A stretch of 64,000 nt of DNA from an uncultured Hyphomonadaceae bacterium (GCA_913058335.1 CAJXPX010000001.1:246618-310617); one strand, 5' to 3'. Positions 7,620 through 17,648 are shown, counted from the first letter of the stretch. Program-made: numbers and translations. The notes: generated from the sequence alone by a model not told the origin.

Positions 7620-10600
7620 ATGGATAAATACACGGTAAATCATGACCGGGTGTTTATCAGTGGCGTTCAAGCCTTAGTAAAAATTCCTCTTTTGCAAAAA
7701 GAGATTGATGTGCGCAATGGGTTGAATACTGGTGGCTTTATCTCTGGGTATCGAGGCTCCCCAATCAGTACCTACGACATGGAACTTTGGAAAGCCGAAG
7801 ATCTGCTCGTAAAAAATGATATATTATTTCAACCTGGCGTGAATGAGGATCTTGCGGCCACGGCCGTATGGGGCACTCAAATGATCGGAGAATTCGACAA
7901 TCCTAAGCACGAGGGCATATTTGCTATATGGTATGGTAAAGGCCCAGGAGTAGACAGGTCAGGTGACCCTTTTTCTCATGGTAACGTTGCCGGAACACAT
8001 GAAAAAGGGGGCGTCTTGATTGTCGCGGGGGATGATCATGTCGGTAAATCTTCAACTGTTGCCCACCAAAGCGAATTTGCTCTCATTCATAGTCACATTC
8101 CCATTTTTGCGCCGTCCAATGTAGATGATGTTATTCAGCTTGGGCTGATGGGTTTTGCTATGTCCCGCTATACAGGACTTTATACCGGGTTCAAACTTTG
8201 CAATGAAACGCTTGAGCAAACCATGACAGTAGACATTTCTACCGATGAGTTCTCTCCGGTTTTGCCTGATAGGGGCCCGAAACCTGTAAATGGGTTCCAT
8301 AACCACCCTACTCACATCGATAGAAAAACGTCGGATATAGTTGTTAAACGGTACCGTTGGCCTCTGATTTATAAGTTTCTAAAAGCCAATAATATCAATA
8401 AAACTGTCATCAGTGCGAAGAAGAAAAAATTCGGTATTGTGACGTCAGGCAAGGCTTACATGGATGTCCGGCAAGCGCTAAAATTATTAGGTTTATCCGA
8501 GCAAGATGCCTCCAAGGCCGGAATTAGTGTCTATAAATTAGGGTGCACTTTTCCTGTGGAACCAAGCGGTCTTAAAGACTTCGCGAAAGGACATGAAGAA
8601 CTATTCTTCGTTGAAGAAAAAAACCCTATTACAGAAGACCAAGCTAAGTCGATCCTTTATGGAAGCGGTATTACCCCTCGTGTGATTGGTAAAGTTGATG
8701 AAAATGGGAATTTTTTGCTTCCTTCTGATGATCAACTCGTTCCAGCAGAGATTGCGATTATAATCGAAAATCGCTTGGAAATGTTAGGGGCGTCTAATGC
8801 AAAAATAAAAAAAGCTGTCAACTCCCTCCAAGCTACATTGAAGACAACAGATAAGCGCAATGCAATTGATGCTGTGCGATCCCCTTATTTTTGTTCTGGC
8901 TGCCCCCATAATACGAGCACGCGCTTTCCTGACGGAAGTAAAGCTGCTGGCGGAATCGGATGTCATGCGATGGCTATGTATTCAGGTCCTGAAATGCTTC
9001 CGAACGCTCAAATGGGTGGGGAAGGCGGACATTGGTTTAGTCTCGCTCATTTTACAGACGACAAGCACATTTTCCAAAATATGGGTGACGGAACCTATTA
9101 TCACTCTGGCTTGCTTTCTGTCCGGGGCGCAGTCGCAGCCAAAGTCAATATGACGTTCAAAATTCTGTACAATGACGCCGTTGCAATGACAGGCGGCCAG
9201 CCCATTGATGGCCCGGTTTCAGTTGGGGATATTTCAAAGCAAGTCTTAGCCGAGGGTGTCAAAAAATGCGTTGTCGTAACCGATAGGCCTGATCTTTATT
9301 CTAAAAGTAGTGGCCTAGCTGAAAATGTTGAAGCGGTTCACCGCGATCGCTTAGATAGCGTTCAGAAAGAACTTCGTGATATCGAAGGCGTTACAGTTAT
9401 TATTTATGAACAAACCTGCGCAGCTGAAAAGCGTAGACGCCGGAAACGCGGCAAATTTCCTGATCCCGCAAAACGCGTTTATATTAATAGCTCAGTCTGC
9501 GAAGGCTGTGGTGATTGTAATGAAAAATCCAATTGCGTCAGTGTCTGGCCAAAAGAAACCGAATTAGGCCGGAAACGCCAAATTGATCAATCAAACTGCA
9601 ACAAAGACTATAGTTGCCTCAAGGGCTTTTGCCCGAGTTTTGTAACTGTTTTAGATGCCGAGCCGAGGAAGCCGGAGAAGGCCGAATTGACGATTACAGA
9701 TGAAGAAATTCCACTCCCGGATGTAATGAAGCTTGGCGAAGATAGCTATAATATCATGATTTCAGGTATTGGCGGTACCGGCGTGGTAACTATTGGTGCC
9801 TTGCTTGGTATGGCGGCTCACATAGAGGATAAAGCTTGCTCAATCTTTGATATGACGGGCCTTAGCCAGAAAAATGGTTCAGTCTATAGCCACCTTAGAA
9901 TTGCAAACAAAAATAAGGATCTAGGAGCTCAAAAACTCGGCGCCTGTGAAGCAAATTTAATTCTTGCTTTTGATGCGATTGCCGCGTCTGATGAAGAGCC
10001 TTTCCTGACAATAAACCCTGACAATTCAAATACGCTTGTAAATGCCCGTATTACTCCAACCCCCGCCTTTCAACGAAATAATGCCTTAACGGTTGATGAA
10101 ACCTTAGTATTAAAGCGTCTCGAAAAAGCGTCGGCTCAATTAAAAAGCGTCGACGCAACAGGGCTTGGATTGGCGCTATTAGGCAATTCAATAGCGGCAA
10201 ATCTTTTCATGCTCGGATATGCCTATCAATTAGGTCTTTTACCCTTTAGCGGAGAAGCAATCATTCGCGCGGTTGAAATCAATGGCGTAGCGATTGACTT
10301 CAATAAGAAAGCCTTCCGATTTGGTCGTATGTATGCAGTTGATCCAGAGCGTATTGAAAAAGCAGCGGAAAAAACGAAACCGAAATTAGAGTTCAAACCT
10401 CTGACTGATTTGGATGATATTATCAAGCATCGCACCGAACTCCTGAAAAACTATCAGAATGAAAAATGGTCTAAAAAATATCTTGATGTTGTTCAAAAAG
10501 TCCGTGCCCAAGAAGATAAAATCGGGACAGGCCGGAAAACTTTCTCAACCTCAGTTGCAAAGAATCTTTCCAAGCTCATGAGTTATAAAGATGAATATGA

Positions 10601-11078
10601 AGTGGGACGTTTACATTCAGACCCTAAGTTCAAACAAGAACTTCAGAACGCATTTGAAGACGGAGCAAAATTAAAATATAATCTTGCTCCCCCGTTATTC
10701 TCCAAAAAAGATCCAGAAACGGGTCATTTATTGAAAAGAGAATTTGGTACTTGGGTGGAGCCTGTTTTCGCCTTGCTGTCCAAAGCTAAATTTCTCCGTG
10801 GGACTGCTTTCGATATCTTTGGATACACCCAAGAAAGAAAGATGGAACGTGGGCTTATAAAAAATTACATAGAGCATATAACAAAAATTTCTGAAAACCT
10901 GACATCCCGGAATTACCCCGCGGCTGTTGAATATGCCAATCTACCTGAAATGATAAAAGGATATGGTCACGTCAAAGAAGCAAATGTTGAAAAAGCCAAA
11001 AAGGAAGAGAAAATGATTCTCTCAACTTTCGATACGCTCTCCAAGACAAATCCAAACTCTGCTAAGTCTGTCGCTTAA
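7620..11078 (+). CDS. Indolepyruvate ferredoxin oxidoreductase-type 2-oxoacid oxidoreductase (fused)
   Basis: A giant protein of about 1150 residues that fuses the subunits of a CoA-dependent 2-oxoacid:ferredoxin oxidoreductase: N-terminal pyrimidine-binding region (NTGGFISGYRGSP), thiamine-diphosphate region (YFCSGCPHNTST, GGIGCHAMAMYSG, MGDGTYYHSG), a Cys-rich iron-sulfur segment (CEGCGDCNEKSNC, then CNKDYSCLKGFC) and the C-terminal gamma-type domain (MISGIGGTGVVTIGALLGMA). The family decarboxylates aryl or branched 2-oxoacids to acyl-CoA and CO2 in aerobic proteobacteria. Its length fits. I take the ATG at 7620, just after the GST stop; the frame opens at 7590 inside the GST gene. It would turn the product of the FMN dehydrogenase into an acyl-CoA for the fad genes; that link is inference. 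Confidence 0.93.
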   Translation: MDKYTVNHDRVFISGVQALVKIPLLQKEIDVRNGLNTGGFISGYRGSPISTYDMELWKAEDLLVKNDILFQPGVNEDLAATAVWGTQMIGEFDNPKHEGIFAIWYGKGPGVDRSGDPFSHGNVAGTHEKGGVLIVAGDDHVGKSSTVAHQSEFALIHSHIPIFAPSNVDDVIQLGLMGFAMSRYTGLYTGFKLCNETLEQTMTVDISTDEFSPVLPDRGPKPVNGFHNHPTHIDRKTSDIVVKRYRWPLIYKFLKANNINKTVISAKKKKFGIVTSGKAYMDVRQALKLLGLSEQDASKAGISVYKLGCTFPVEPSGLKDFAKGHEELFFVEEKNPITEDQAKSILYGSGITPRVIGKVDENGNFLLPSDDQLVPAEIAIIIENRLEMLGASNAKIKKAVNSLQATLKTTDKRNAIDAVRSPYFCSGCPHNTSTRFPDGSKAAGGIGCHAMAMYSGPEMLPNAQMGGEGGHWFSLAHFTDDKHIFQNMGDGTYYHSGLLSVRGAVAAKVNMTFKILYNDAVAMTGGQPIDGPVSVGDISKQVLAEGVKKCVVVTDRPDLYSKSSGLAENVEAVHRDRLDSVQKELRDIEGVTVIIYEQTCAAEKRRRRKRGKFPDPAKRVYINSSVCEGCGDCNEKSNCVSVWPKETELGRKRQIDQSNCNKDYSCLKGFCPSFVTVLDAEPRKPEKAELTITDEEIPLPDVMKLGEDSYNIMISGIGGTGVVTIGALLGMAAHIEDKACSIFDMTGLSQKNGSVYSHLRIANKNKDLGAQKLGACEANLILAFDAIAASDEEPFLTINPDNSNTLVNARITPTPAFQRNNALTVDETLVLKRLEKASAQLKSVDATGLGLALLGNSIAANLFMLGYAYQLGLLPFSGEAIIRAVEINGVAIDFNKKAFRFGRMYAVDPERIEKAAEKTKPKLEFKPLTDLDDIIKHRTELLKNYQNEKWSKKYLDVVQKVRAQEDKIGTGRKTFSTSVAKNLSKLMSYKDEYEVGRLHSDPKFKQELQNAFEDGAKLKYNLAPPLFSKKDPETGHLLKREFGTWVEPVFALLSKAKFLRGTAFDIFGYTQERKMERGLIKNYIEHITKISENLTSRNYPAAVEYANLPEMIKGYGHVKEANVEKAKKEEKMILSTFDTLSKTNPNSAKSVA

Positions 11079-11115
11079 TATAACTGTTGCAGAAATACCA
11101 TAGCATACCAAAAGA

Positions 11116-11148
11116 TGACACCTTGGCGTAAATAGCCGCCAAGTGTCA
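11116..11148. other. Hairpin between 2-oxoacid oxidoreductase and TBDR genes
   Basis: TGACACCTTGGCG and CGCCAAGTGTCA can pair over about 12 bases with one bulged C and an eight-base loop. No T-run follows, so it is not a standard intrinsic terminator. It may be a processing or stabilising element, or an operator for the receptor gene. Confidence 0.5.
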
Positions 11149-11223
11149 CTCCAAGCCATTTCAAGCAACAATATATTTGCTAATTTCCTCTCACCACAAA
11201 AGACAAAAACTCAGGGGAAAAAT

Positions 11224-13596
11224 ATGTTAAGCACATTCCGTGTACTCAATAATTCTGTATGCTTAATTGCAATCTCAATCGTTGCGTTTGGTTCTTCGTC
11301 AGCTATTGCTCAAACGAGCAGTCCAGTTGATGCTAATGACTACCGAAATGATGAAATTATCGTTACGGCTCAAAAACGTGAACAGTCCTTGCAAGATGTT
11401 GGTTTGTCGGTAACAGCAGCTCCAGCGTCGACTCTAAAAGAACTAGGAATAAAAAACACGGGCGATCTTGCTAAGATTACGCCCGGTTTAACATTCACAA
11501 AAAGTCAGGATGGAACTCCTCTCTACACTTTAAGGGGTGTTGGGTTTAATGATTACACCCTTGGCGCCAGCCCGGCGGTGAGTGTGTATGTCGACCAAGT
11601 TCCATTGGCATACGGCGCCTTTACCAAAGGCGCCACTCTTGATCTCGAACGCGTCGAAGTTCTGAAGGGCCCTCAGGGTATTCTATTCGGTCAAAACTCA
11701 ACAGGCGGTGCTATTAACTACATTGCCGCAAAACCAACCGAGAGTATGGAGGCCGGCTTTTCGGCGTCTTATGGTCGTTTTGATACGCTAGAAGCAGAAA
11801 CATATATCAGTGGCCCTTTGGCAGACACTCTCGGCTTTCGAATTGCTTTAGCAACGACACAGGCCGGCGACTGGCAAGAAAACTATACACGTGAAGAACA
11901 ATTAGGGCGTGAAGATTCTTTGCGCGGTCGATTACAATTAGAGTGGCAGCCTACGGATCGCTTCAACTTGCTCTTAAGTGCCAATGGCTGGCGCGACAAA
12001 TCTGATACACAGGCAGGTCAATTTCAAGGGCTCTTCCTTCAAATTGACGAAGCGGCCGTGGCCGCAGGCGGGTTGTTTGATGTGCCAGAAACATCACGGC
12101 GCATTGATGTATTCCGCGACCTGCCATCCGCACCTGATAATGCAAGAGCCGCAGATTGGGATAATGATCGCGATTTGAGCCGTGACGATGATTTCTTCCA
12201 GTTGTCGGCCCGAGCAGATTATGAATTAACTGACGCAATTACCGCCACGTCTATAACATCTTTTTCAAAATACTCAGAGAAATATAGTGTTGACCGGGAT
12301 GGAACGTCTCTAAAAGGAGCTGGCGTCAATGCGGATGGCTCTGTCGATACATTTACCCAAGAAGTTCGCTTGTCCGGCGATACAGACCGACTAAATTGGC
12401 TCGTAGGAGCAAACTACGCGACAAATGACGTGATCAGTGCAAATGATATTCTAACGGGTGACTCAACGAATACAGCTATTCTGGCGGGCGGGCCATTTAT
12501 TCGGGAATCCACAACTACGATCACTCAAGACATTGAGGAGTATGCTGTTTTCGGTAATCTCGAATATCAGTTAAATGATAAACTGTCGGTATTAGGGGGC
12601 GCACGTTATACTAAAACAACGAATGACTTTACCTCTTGCATGCGCGGCGACATTGGAATGCAAGCTTCTTTCACTTTCCTTGCTAGAGTCTTCAATAATG
12701 ATTTCACTTTACCAGCCGCTGGGCCGCAGGATTGTCTGAACTTAGACCAAAATACATTTAGAAATATTATTACTCCCTACGAAGAAACTCTAAAAGAAGA
12801 TAATGTTTCATGGCGCGCAGGTGTAAATTATAAGGCCAATGAAGACACGCTTCTTTATGGTTTGGTATCACGTGGATATAAATCCGGGAGTTTCCCGACT
12901 ATTCCGGCTTCAACGACAGCGCAGTTCGCTCCGGTAACACAAGAATCCGTCACGGCTTATGAGGTCGGTGCGAAACTCTCTTTGATGGATCGGTTATTAC
13001 AACTGAATGTAGCTGGTTTTCATTACCAATATGATGATAAACAGGTTCGCGGACTTATTGTTGATCCAGTTTTTAACCAGCTAGAGCAATTAGTGAACGT
13101 GCCCGAAAGTGAGATTAATGGGGCAGAGGCCGAACTCACTATTCGCCCGACCAAAGGACTTACCATTCTTGGGGCAGCGACCTATGTAGATACGGAAGTT
13201 AAAGAGTTCACAGGAATCAATAATGAACGCGTTTTTGACGATTACAGTGGGTCGGCTCTTCCATTTTCCCCCAAATGGCATCTTCTCGCAAATGTAAATT
13301 ATGAGTGGGACCTTTCCCAAAATTATGGCGGGTTTGTAGGCTCTAACATTTTGCATAACAGCAAAACCAGCTCCACTTTGGGTGATGCTCCCTCCTCAGT
13401 GATTGATAATTTCACTACTGTGGATGTTCGGGCAGGCATTACCTCATTTGATAATGGTTGGAGATTCTCACTTTGGGCGCGGAATGTTTTCGATGAAGAA
13501 TACTGGACAAACCAATTTGTGACTCAGGACGTCATCGTTCGCTATAATGCAAAGCCGGCAACTTATGGGGCAACCTTTAGCGTTGACTTCAATTAA
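11224..13596 (+). CDS. TonB-dependent outer-membrane receptor (catabolic cluster)
   Basis: About 790 residues. The start is the ATG at 11224, preceded by AGGGGA; the 27-codon longer frame begins with GTG and lacks a ribosome-binding site. A signal peptide ends near SSSAIAQ. The TonB box region and plug follow (DEIIVTAQKREQSLQDVGLS; ITPGLTFTKS; TLRGVGFND; VEVLKGPQGILFGQNSTGG), then a 22-strand barrel with the C-terminal signature ATFSVDFN. The protein would import a scarce or bulky ligand across the outer membrane using TonB energy. The plug resembles the large sphingomonad/hyphomonad group thought to take up hydrophobic or carbon substrates. Its place inside the catabolic cluster suggests it imports that pathway's substrate. 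A terminator follows directly. Confidence 0.93.
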   Translation: MLSTFRVLNNSVCLIAISIVAFGSSSAIAQTSSPVDANDYRNDEIIVTAQKREQSLQDVGLSVTAAPASTLKELGIKNTGDLAKITPGLTFTKSQDGTPLYTLRGVGFNDYTLGASPAVSVYVDQVPLAYGAFTKGATLDLERVEVLKGPQGILFGQNSTGGAINYIAAKPTESMEAGFSASYGRFDTLEAETYISGPLADTLGFRIALATTQAGDWQENYTREEQLGREDSLRGRLQLEWQPTDRFNLLLSANGWRDKSDTQAGQFQGLFLQIDEAAVAAGGLFDVPETSRRIDVFRDLPSAPDNARAADWDNDRDLSRDDDFFQLSARADYELTDAITATSITSFSKYSEKYSVDRDGTSLKGAGVNADGSVDTFTQEVRLSGDTDRLNWLVGANYATNDVISANDILTGDSTNTAILAGGPFIRESTTTITQDIEEYAVFGNLEYQLNDKLSVLGGARYTKTTNDFTSCMRGDIGMQASFTFLARVFNNDFTLPAAGPQDCLNLDQNTFRNIITPYEETLKEDNVSWRAGVNYKANEDTLLYGLVSRGYKSGSFPTIPASTTAQFAPVTQESVTAYEVGAKLSLMDRLLQLNVAGFHYQYDDKQVRGLIVDPVFNQLEQLVNVPESEINGAEAELTIRPTKGLTILGAATYVDTEVKEFTGINNERVFDDYSGSALPFSPKWHLLANVNYEWDLSQNYGGFVGSNILHNSKTSSTLGDAPSSVIDNFTTVDVRAGITSFDNGWRFSLWARNVFDEEYWTNQFVTQDVIVRYNAKPATYGATFSVDFN

Positions 13597-13612
13597 ATTT
13601 CTCTGACCTTTT

Positions 13613-13646
13613 AAAAAGGCGACCTTAACTTAGGTCGCCTTTTTTA
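13613..13646 (+). terminator. Intrinsic terminator after TBDR gene
   Basis: AAAAAGGCGACC and GGTCGCCTTTTT form a 12-base stem around an eight-base loop, with a T-run on the 3' side, 17 bases after the receptor stop codon. The A-run on the 5' side would let it work in both directions. Confidence 0.9.
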
Positions 13647-13752
13647 TTTACCCCAATGTAGCAGACTCTTGAGCCAAGACATGGAACCGGTAATTCGATT
13701 TATCTCCAAAGAGTTGAGGTCGAATTAATATAATTACTGCTTAGGGAAGTCC

Positions 13753-13778
13753 ATGAAGCTATATCATGAAGTTATATA
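13753..13778. repeat. Imperfect tandem repeat, 2 x 13 bases
   Basis: ATGAAGCTATATC is followed at once by ATGAAGTTATATA, differing at two positions. It lies about 300 bases upstream of the fad operon and just before the inverted repeat at 13806. Confidence 0.5.
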
Positions 13779-13805
13779 AGGATGGTCAAGGTCATATTTT
13801 CTCCT

Positions 13806-13822
13806 CTTCGTTCTAAACGAAG
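13806..13822. promoter_or_regulatory. Inverted repeat, candidate operator of fad operon
   Basis: CTTCGTT-CTA-AACGAAG is a perfect 7-base palindrome with a 3-base centre, the size and symmetry of a TetR- or GntR-type operator. It is the only clean palindrome upstream of the fadE-thiolase-fadJ genes. No regulator gene is adjacent, so the binding protein is unknown. Confidence 0.45.
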
Positions 13823-14067
13823 TCCTTAGAAGAGTGCTGAAGATTGGAATAAGCGAGCCCACATCAGAGGCATAATCATCGAGACCTTCTCGAAATAGAC
13901 TATCTAGGCGGCAGCGGCATTTTATACATATTACCTATTTGCTCGCATTGGAAAAACTCCAGAGTAATGCAAACTAATCTCCAAGAAACTTATACTGGAT
14001 TAATGCGTAGAACTAGGGATACCGAAATTCATCTATAATGGCTTTCGGTCCTAGATAGGAGCCTGCC

Positions 14068-16362
14068 TTGGGTACTTTGCGCGAAAAAACGATTACAAAA
14101 CCAATATTTAACTGGGCAAAAAAAGCTATGCCTAGCCTGTCTGAGACAGAACGGGACGCGCTAAATGCCGGGGACACATGGTGGGATGGGGAACTTTTCA
14201 CCGGGAACCCTGATTGGGAAAGCTTGCGGAATACACCGCAATCAAAGCTCACAGAAGAGGAACAAGCTTTCATAAATGGCCCTCTGGAAGAATTATGCCA
14301 GTTAATAGACGATTGGAAAATCGTCTGGGAAACAGGTGATATGGAACAAAAGGTCTGGGATTTCCTCCGTGAAAACAAGTTATTCGGGATGATCATTCCG
14401 AAAAAATATGGCGGCCTCGAATTTTCAGCCTTCGCGCATTCTGAGATCGTCAAAAAAATCACAACACGGTCTACTGTCGCGGCTGTGACAACTATGGTGC
14501 CCAATTCGCTTGGCCCTGGTGAACTCCTTCTACAATTTGGAACTCAAGACCAGAAAGATTACTGGTTACCACGCTTGGCAGATGGCCGGGAAATTCCCTG
14601 TTTCGGCCTCACCAGTGAAGAGGCTGGGTCCGACGCAGGCGCGATGGTCGATAGAGGGATCATTTGCGAGGGTGAATATAATGGCGAGAAGGTACTCGGC
14701 ATCCGCCTCACGTGGAGTAAACGTTATATTACCTTGGGCCCCGTGGCGACCGTTTTGGGATTAGCCTTTAAGTGCTATGATCCCGATCACCTTTTAGGAA
14801 AACAGGAAAACTTGGGCATTTCCGTTGCCCTCGTTCCGACTGATTTACCGGGCGTTGAAATCGGCCGCCGACACCTGCCCGCCTTTCAAATGTTCCAAAA
14901 TGGCCCCAACTCAGGAAAAGATGTTTTTATCCCCTTTGAAAATGTTATCGGGGGCAAGCCCCAATTAGGACGCGGCTGGGCTATGCTCATGAGCGCTCTT
15001 GCGGCCGGACGGGGTATCTCTCTGCCCGCTCTTTCCGCAGCGGGCGCAACGCTTACGGCGCGCACCTCAGGAAATTACGCCCGAGTGCGCCAACAATTTG
15101 GCGTTCCAATCAGTAAGTTTGAAGGTATACAGGCACCTCTCGCAGATCTTAGCGGCCGCGCCTATAAACTTGACGCCGCACGTTATTTAACTTGCTCGGC
15201 TCTAGATCAAGGGCACAAACCTTCTGTTATCGCCGCTATCATGAAATACCATATGACCAATTCTTTACGTGAGTCGGTCACAGACGCCATGGATATTCAT
15301 GCTGGAAAGGCCGTAATGGATGGTCCTTTAAACTACCTCGGAAGTCTGAACCGCGCTGTGCCCGTCGCTATAACAGTCGAAGGGGCAAATATTATGACGC
15401 GAAGCCTCATGATATTCGGACAAGGCGCGATCCGCTGTCACCCTCACCTGCTTGACGAGATTTTAGCGCTGGAAAAAGAAGATCAATCCGAAGCTCTAAA
15501 AGACTTTGACACAGCTTTTTGGAAACATGTCGGGCATTCTATCAAAACAGTTTTCCGCTCTATTGGTCGAAGTTGGTTTGGAACAGGGCCTTCTCCTGAT
15601 GAACCAGAATTGAAACGATATTATAAATCCATGAGCCGATATGCGGCGGCTTTGGCAATTGCTTCGGATATGTCCTTGTTAGTTCTAGGCGGAAAATTGA
15701 AATTCAAAGAAATGCTCTCGGCCCGTTTAGGAGACGTGCTTTCTGAGCTCTATATGCTGTCGGCGGTTCTTAAACGTTGGGAAGATGAGGGCCGTCACCC
15801 GGAAGATTTGCCTTTAGTAAAATATAATATGAAAAAAGGATTTGTAGCGATAGAGACAGCTTTGGACGAAGTTTACAATAATTTCCCGAACAAATTAGTT
15901 GCTTGGTTTTTACGGGTTATCACACTCCCATTCGGGAGATCCCAAACCCTGCCCTCAGACGCGTTAAAGCGGCAGTGTGCCGATTTAATCACCAGTGCAA
16001 ACCCCACCCGTGATAGACTGTCCCAAGGCATGTATCTTTGCGATGAACACGGCAACGAAGGTATTTCCAGATTAGAAAGAGCCTTCGACTTTACTCTCGA
16101 AGCCGCCCCGGCAGAGACGAAACTTCGGAACGCAGAATATTCAGATCCTGATAAAGCCCTGAAAGAGGCTGTAATTACCCAAGTTGAATATGACTTGATC
16201 CTTCGCGCTCGAGAAGCGGCAGCTCTTGTAATAGAAGTGGATGATTTTGCGGCCGATGATTTCGTGCGTTATGGATGCCCTCCTGAAGATATAGAACCAG
16301 AGGAACCAGCGCGGGATTATTTGAAAAAGACATCGTCTAAAATTTCGAGCGCCGCAGAATGA
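14068..16362 (+). CDS. fadE: Acyl-CoA dehydrogenase, FadE type
   Basis: A 764-residue FAD-dependent acyl-CoA dehydrogenase, far longer than the usual 380-residue enzymes and matching the proteobacterial FadE class with its extra C-terminal domain (DUF1974). Visible: the FMIIPKKYGG-like segment GMIIPKKYGGLEFSAFAHSE, CFGLTSEEAGSDAGAM in the substrate/FAD region, and SAAGATLTARTSGNYARVR. It performs the first step of beta-oxidation, making trans-2-enoyl-CoA. I accept the TTG start at 14068 because AGGAG lies six bases upstream and the N terminus (LREKTITKPIFNWAKKAMP) fits the family. Its stop overlaps the thiolase start (ATGA). Electron transfer flavoprotein is not encoded nearby. Confidence 0.93.
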   Translation: MGTLREKTITKPIFNWAKKAMPSLSETERDALNAGDTWWDGELFTGNPDWESLRNTPQSKLTEEEQAFINGPLEELCQLIDDWKIVWETGDMEQKVWDFLRENKLFGMIIPKKYGGLEFSAFAHSEIVKKITTRSTVAAVTTMVPNSLGPGELLLQFGTQDQKDYWLPRLADGREIPCFGLTSEEAGSDAGAMVDRGIICEGEYNGEKVLGIRLTWSKRYITLGPVATVLGLAFKCYDPDHLLGKQENLGISVALVPTDLPGVEIGRRHLPAFQMFQNGPNSGKDVFIPFENVIGGKPQLGRGWAMLMSALAAGRGISLPALSAAGATLTARTSGNYARVRQQFGVPISKFEGIQAPLADLSGRAYKLDAARYLTCSALDQGHKPSVIAAIMKYHMTNSLRESVTDAMDIHAGKAVMDGPLNYLGSLNRAVPVAITVEGANIMTRSLMIFGQGAIRCHPHLLDEILALEKEDQSEALKDFDTAFWKHVGHSIKTVFRSIGRSWFGTGPSPDEPELKRYYKSMSRYAAALAIASDMSLLVLGGKLKFKEMLSARLGDVLSELYMLSAVLKRWEDEGRHPEDLPLVKYNMKKGFVAIETALDEVYNNFPNKLVAWFLRVITLPFGRSQTLPSDALKRQCADLITSANPTRDRLSQGMYLCDEHGNEGISRLERAFDFTLEAAPAETKLRNAEYSDPDKALKEAVITQVEYDLILRAREAAALVIEVDDFAADDFVRYGCPPEDIEPEEPARDYLKKTSSKISSAAE

Positions 16363-17645
16363 GCGGTAGAGATGTTTATATTGTTGATGGCGCGAGAACG
16401 CCGTTTTTAAAAGCGCGCGGCGGGCCCGGCCCATTCACCCCAGTTGATTTAGCCGTCCAATGCGGACGCCCTTTGTTGCTGCGACAACCTTTTTCACCAA
16501 CTGAATTTGATCAGGTTATTTTGGGCTGCGTTAATGTTGTCGCCGACGAAATGAATCCCGCCAGAGTGGCAGCCCTAAGGTTAGGTATGGGCTCGGAAAT
16601 GGTTGCTTTTACAATTCAGATTAATTGTGGGTCAGGTATGCAGTCGATAGATACCGCCTATCGGTATATAAGAGATGGTGGATCTGATATGATCCTCGCA
16701 GGCGGAGCCGAAGCGCTCAGCCACGCTCCCCTCGTCTATCGCCGTGAAGCTGTCGAATGGTTTGGCGCTTTGGCTGGAGCAAAGTCATTAAGCCAAAGGT
16801 TGAAGTTATTCACCAAATTACGTCCTTCAATGTTCAAACCCGTCATAGGGTTAGAACGCGGTTTGACTGATCCCATCACCTCTCTGAATATGGGACAAAC
16901 GGCAGAAGTCCTAGCTCACCTTTTCAACATCTCTCGTGAGCAAGCCGATGAATACGCCGTTCAAAGCCAACTGCGCCTCGCCAGAGCTCAGGAAGAAGGG
17001 TATCTTGACGGAGAAGTACTGCCGGCTTTTTCACCAACTGGCGACGTTTTTGAAACCGATGATGGGGTCAGACCCGACTCAACTACCGAGAAATTGGCCA
17101 AGTTAAAGCCTGTTTTTGAAAAGCCCCATGGGAAAGTTACTCCTGGTAACAGTTCACAAATCACAGACGGCGCAAGTTGGGTTATTCTGGCATCTGAAGA
17201 AGCTGTTAGAAAACACAATTTGACGCCCAGAGCGAAACTCATGGATTCCAATTGGGCGGGTCTCGATCCGAAAATAATGGGACTTGGTCCCGTTATGAGT
17301 TCAACCCCTCTTATGCAAAAACATAATCTGAAATTGGCAGATATTGATCTCTGGGAAATCAACGAAGCCTTTGCCGCACAGGTTCTTTCCTGTCTAGCCG
17401 CTTGGGACGATGCAGATTTTTGTAAACAGGTTCTCGGCCTCGACGCGCCAGTCGGAAGGATCACTCATGATCGCCTTAATATTGACGGCGGAGCGATTAG
17501 CCTTGGCCACCCTGTAGGCACGAGCGGTAACCGCATAGTCCTACATTTGGTTAATGCCTTGCACCGTACTGGTGGCAAACGGGGTATTGCAACGGAATGC
17601 ATAGGCGGCGGTTTGGGCGGCGCAATGTTAGTGGAGAGGATTTAG
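16359..17645 (+). CDS. fadA: Acetyl-CoA acyltransferase (thiolase), beta-oxidation
   Basis: A 428-residue thiolase. The acyl-accepting Cys is in INCGSGMQS (near residue 90). The catalytic His is in GHPVGTSGNRI and the second Cys in ATECIGGGLGGAM. ITDGASWVILASEEA is also typical. It cleaves 3-ketoacyl-CoA to acetyl-CoA plus a shortened acyl-CoA. It overlaps fadE by four bases and is followed three bases later by the FadJ-type gene, so it is the middle member of a compact fatty-acid oxidation operon. The length is closest to FadI-like enzymes. Chain-length preference cannot be read from sequence. Confidence 0.93.
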   Translation: MSGRDVYIVDGARTPFLKARGGPGPFTPVDLAVQCGRPLLLRQPFSPTEFDQVILGCVNVVADEMNPARVAALRLGMGSEMVAFTIQINCGSGMQSIDTAYRYIRDGGSDMILAGGAEALSHAPLVYRREAVEWFGALAGAKSLSQRLKLFTKLRPSMFKPVIGLERGLTDPITSLNMGQTAEVLAHLFNISREQADEYAVQSQLRLARAQEEGYLDGEVLPAFSPTGDVFETDDGVRPDSTTEKLAKLKPVFEKPHGKVTPGNSSQITDGASWVILASEEAVRKHNLTPRAKLMDSNWAGLDPKIMGLGPVMSSTPLMQKHNLKLADIDLWEINEAFAAQVLSCLAAWDDADFCKQVLGLDAPVGRITHDRLNIDGGAISLGHPVGTSGNRIVLHLVNALHRTGGKRGIATECIGGGLGGAMLVERI

Positions 17646-17648
17646 ATT

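Larger units (their letters stand above)
13647..14067. other. Gene-free stretch upstream of fad operon
   Basis: About 420 bases without a credible coding frame. It holds an imperfect tandem 13-base repeat (13753-13778), a perfect 7-base inverted repeat with a 3-base centre (13806-13822) and, at the end, AGGAG six bases before the TTG start of the acyl-CoA dehydrogenase. It must contain the fad operon promoter, but I cannot place -35/-10 boxes with confidence. Confidence 0.6.

Noticed and set aside
11143-11223. 27-codon N-terminal extension of the TBDR
   Set aside because: It begins with GTG within the hairpin, lacks a ribosome-binding site and would spoil the signal peptide.
14013-14504. Minus-strand frame over the fadE start
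   Set aside because: Antisense shadow of a well-supported gene.
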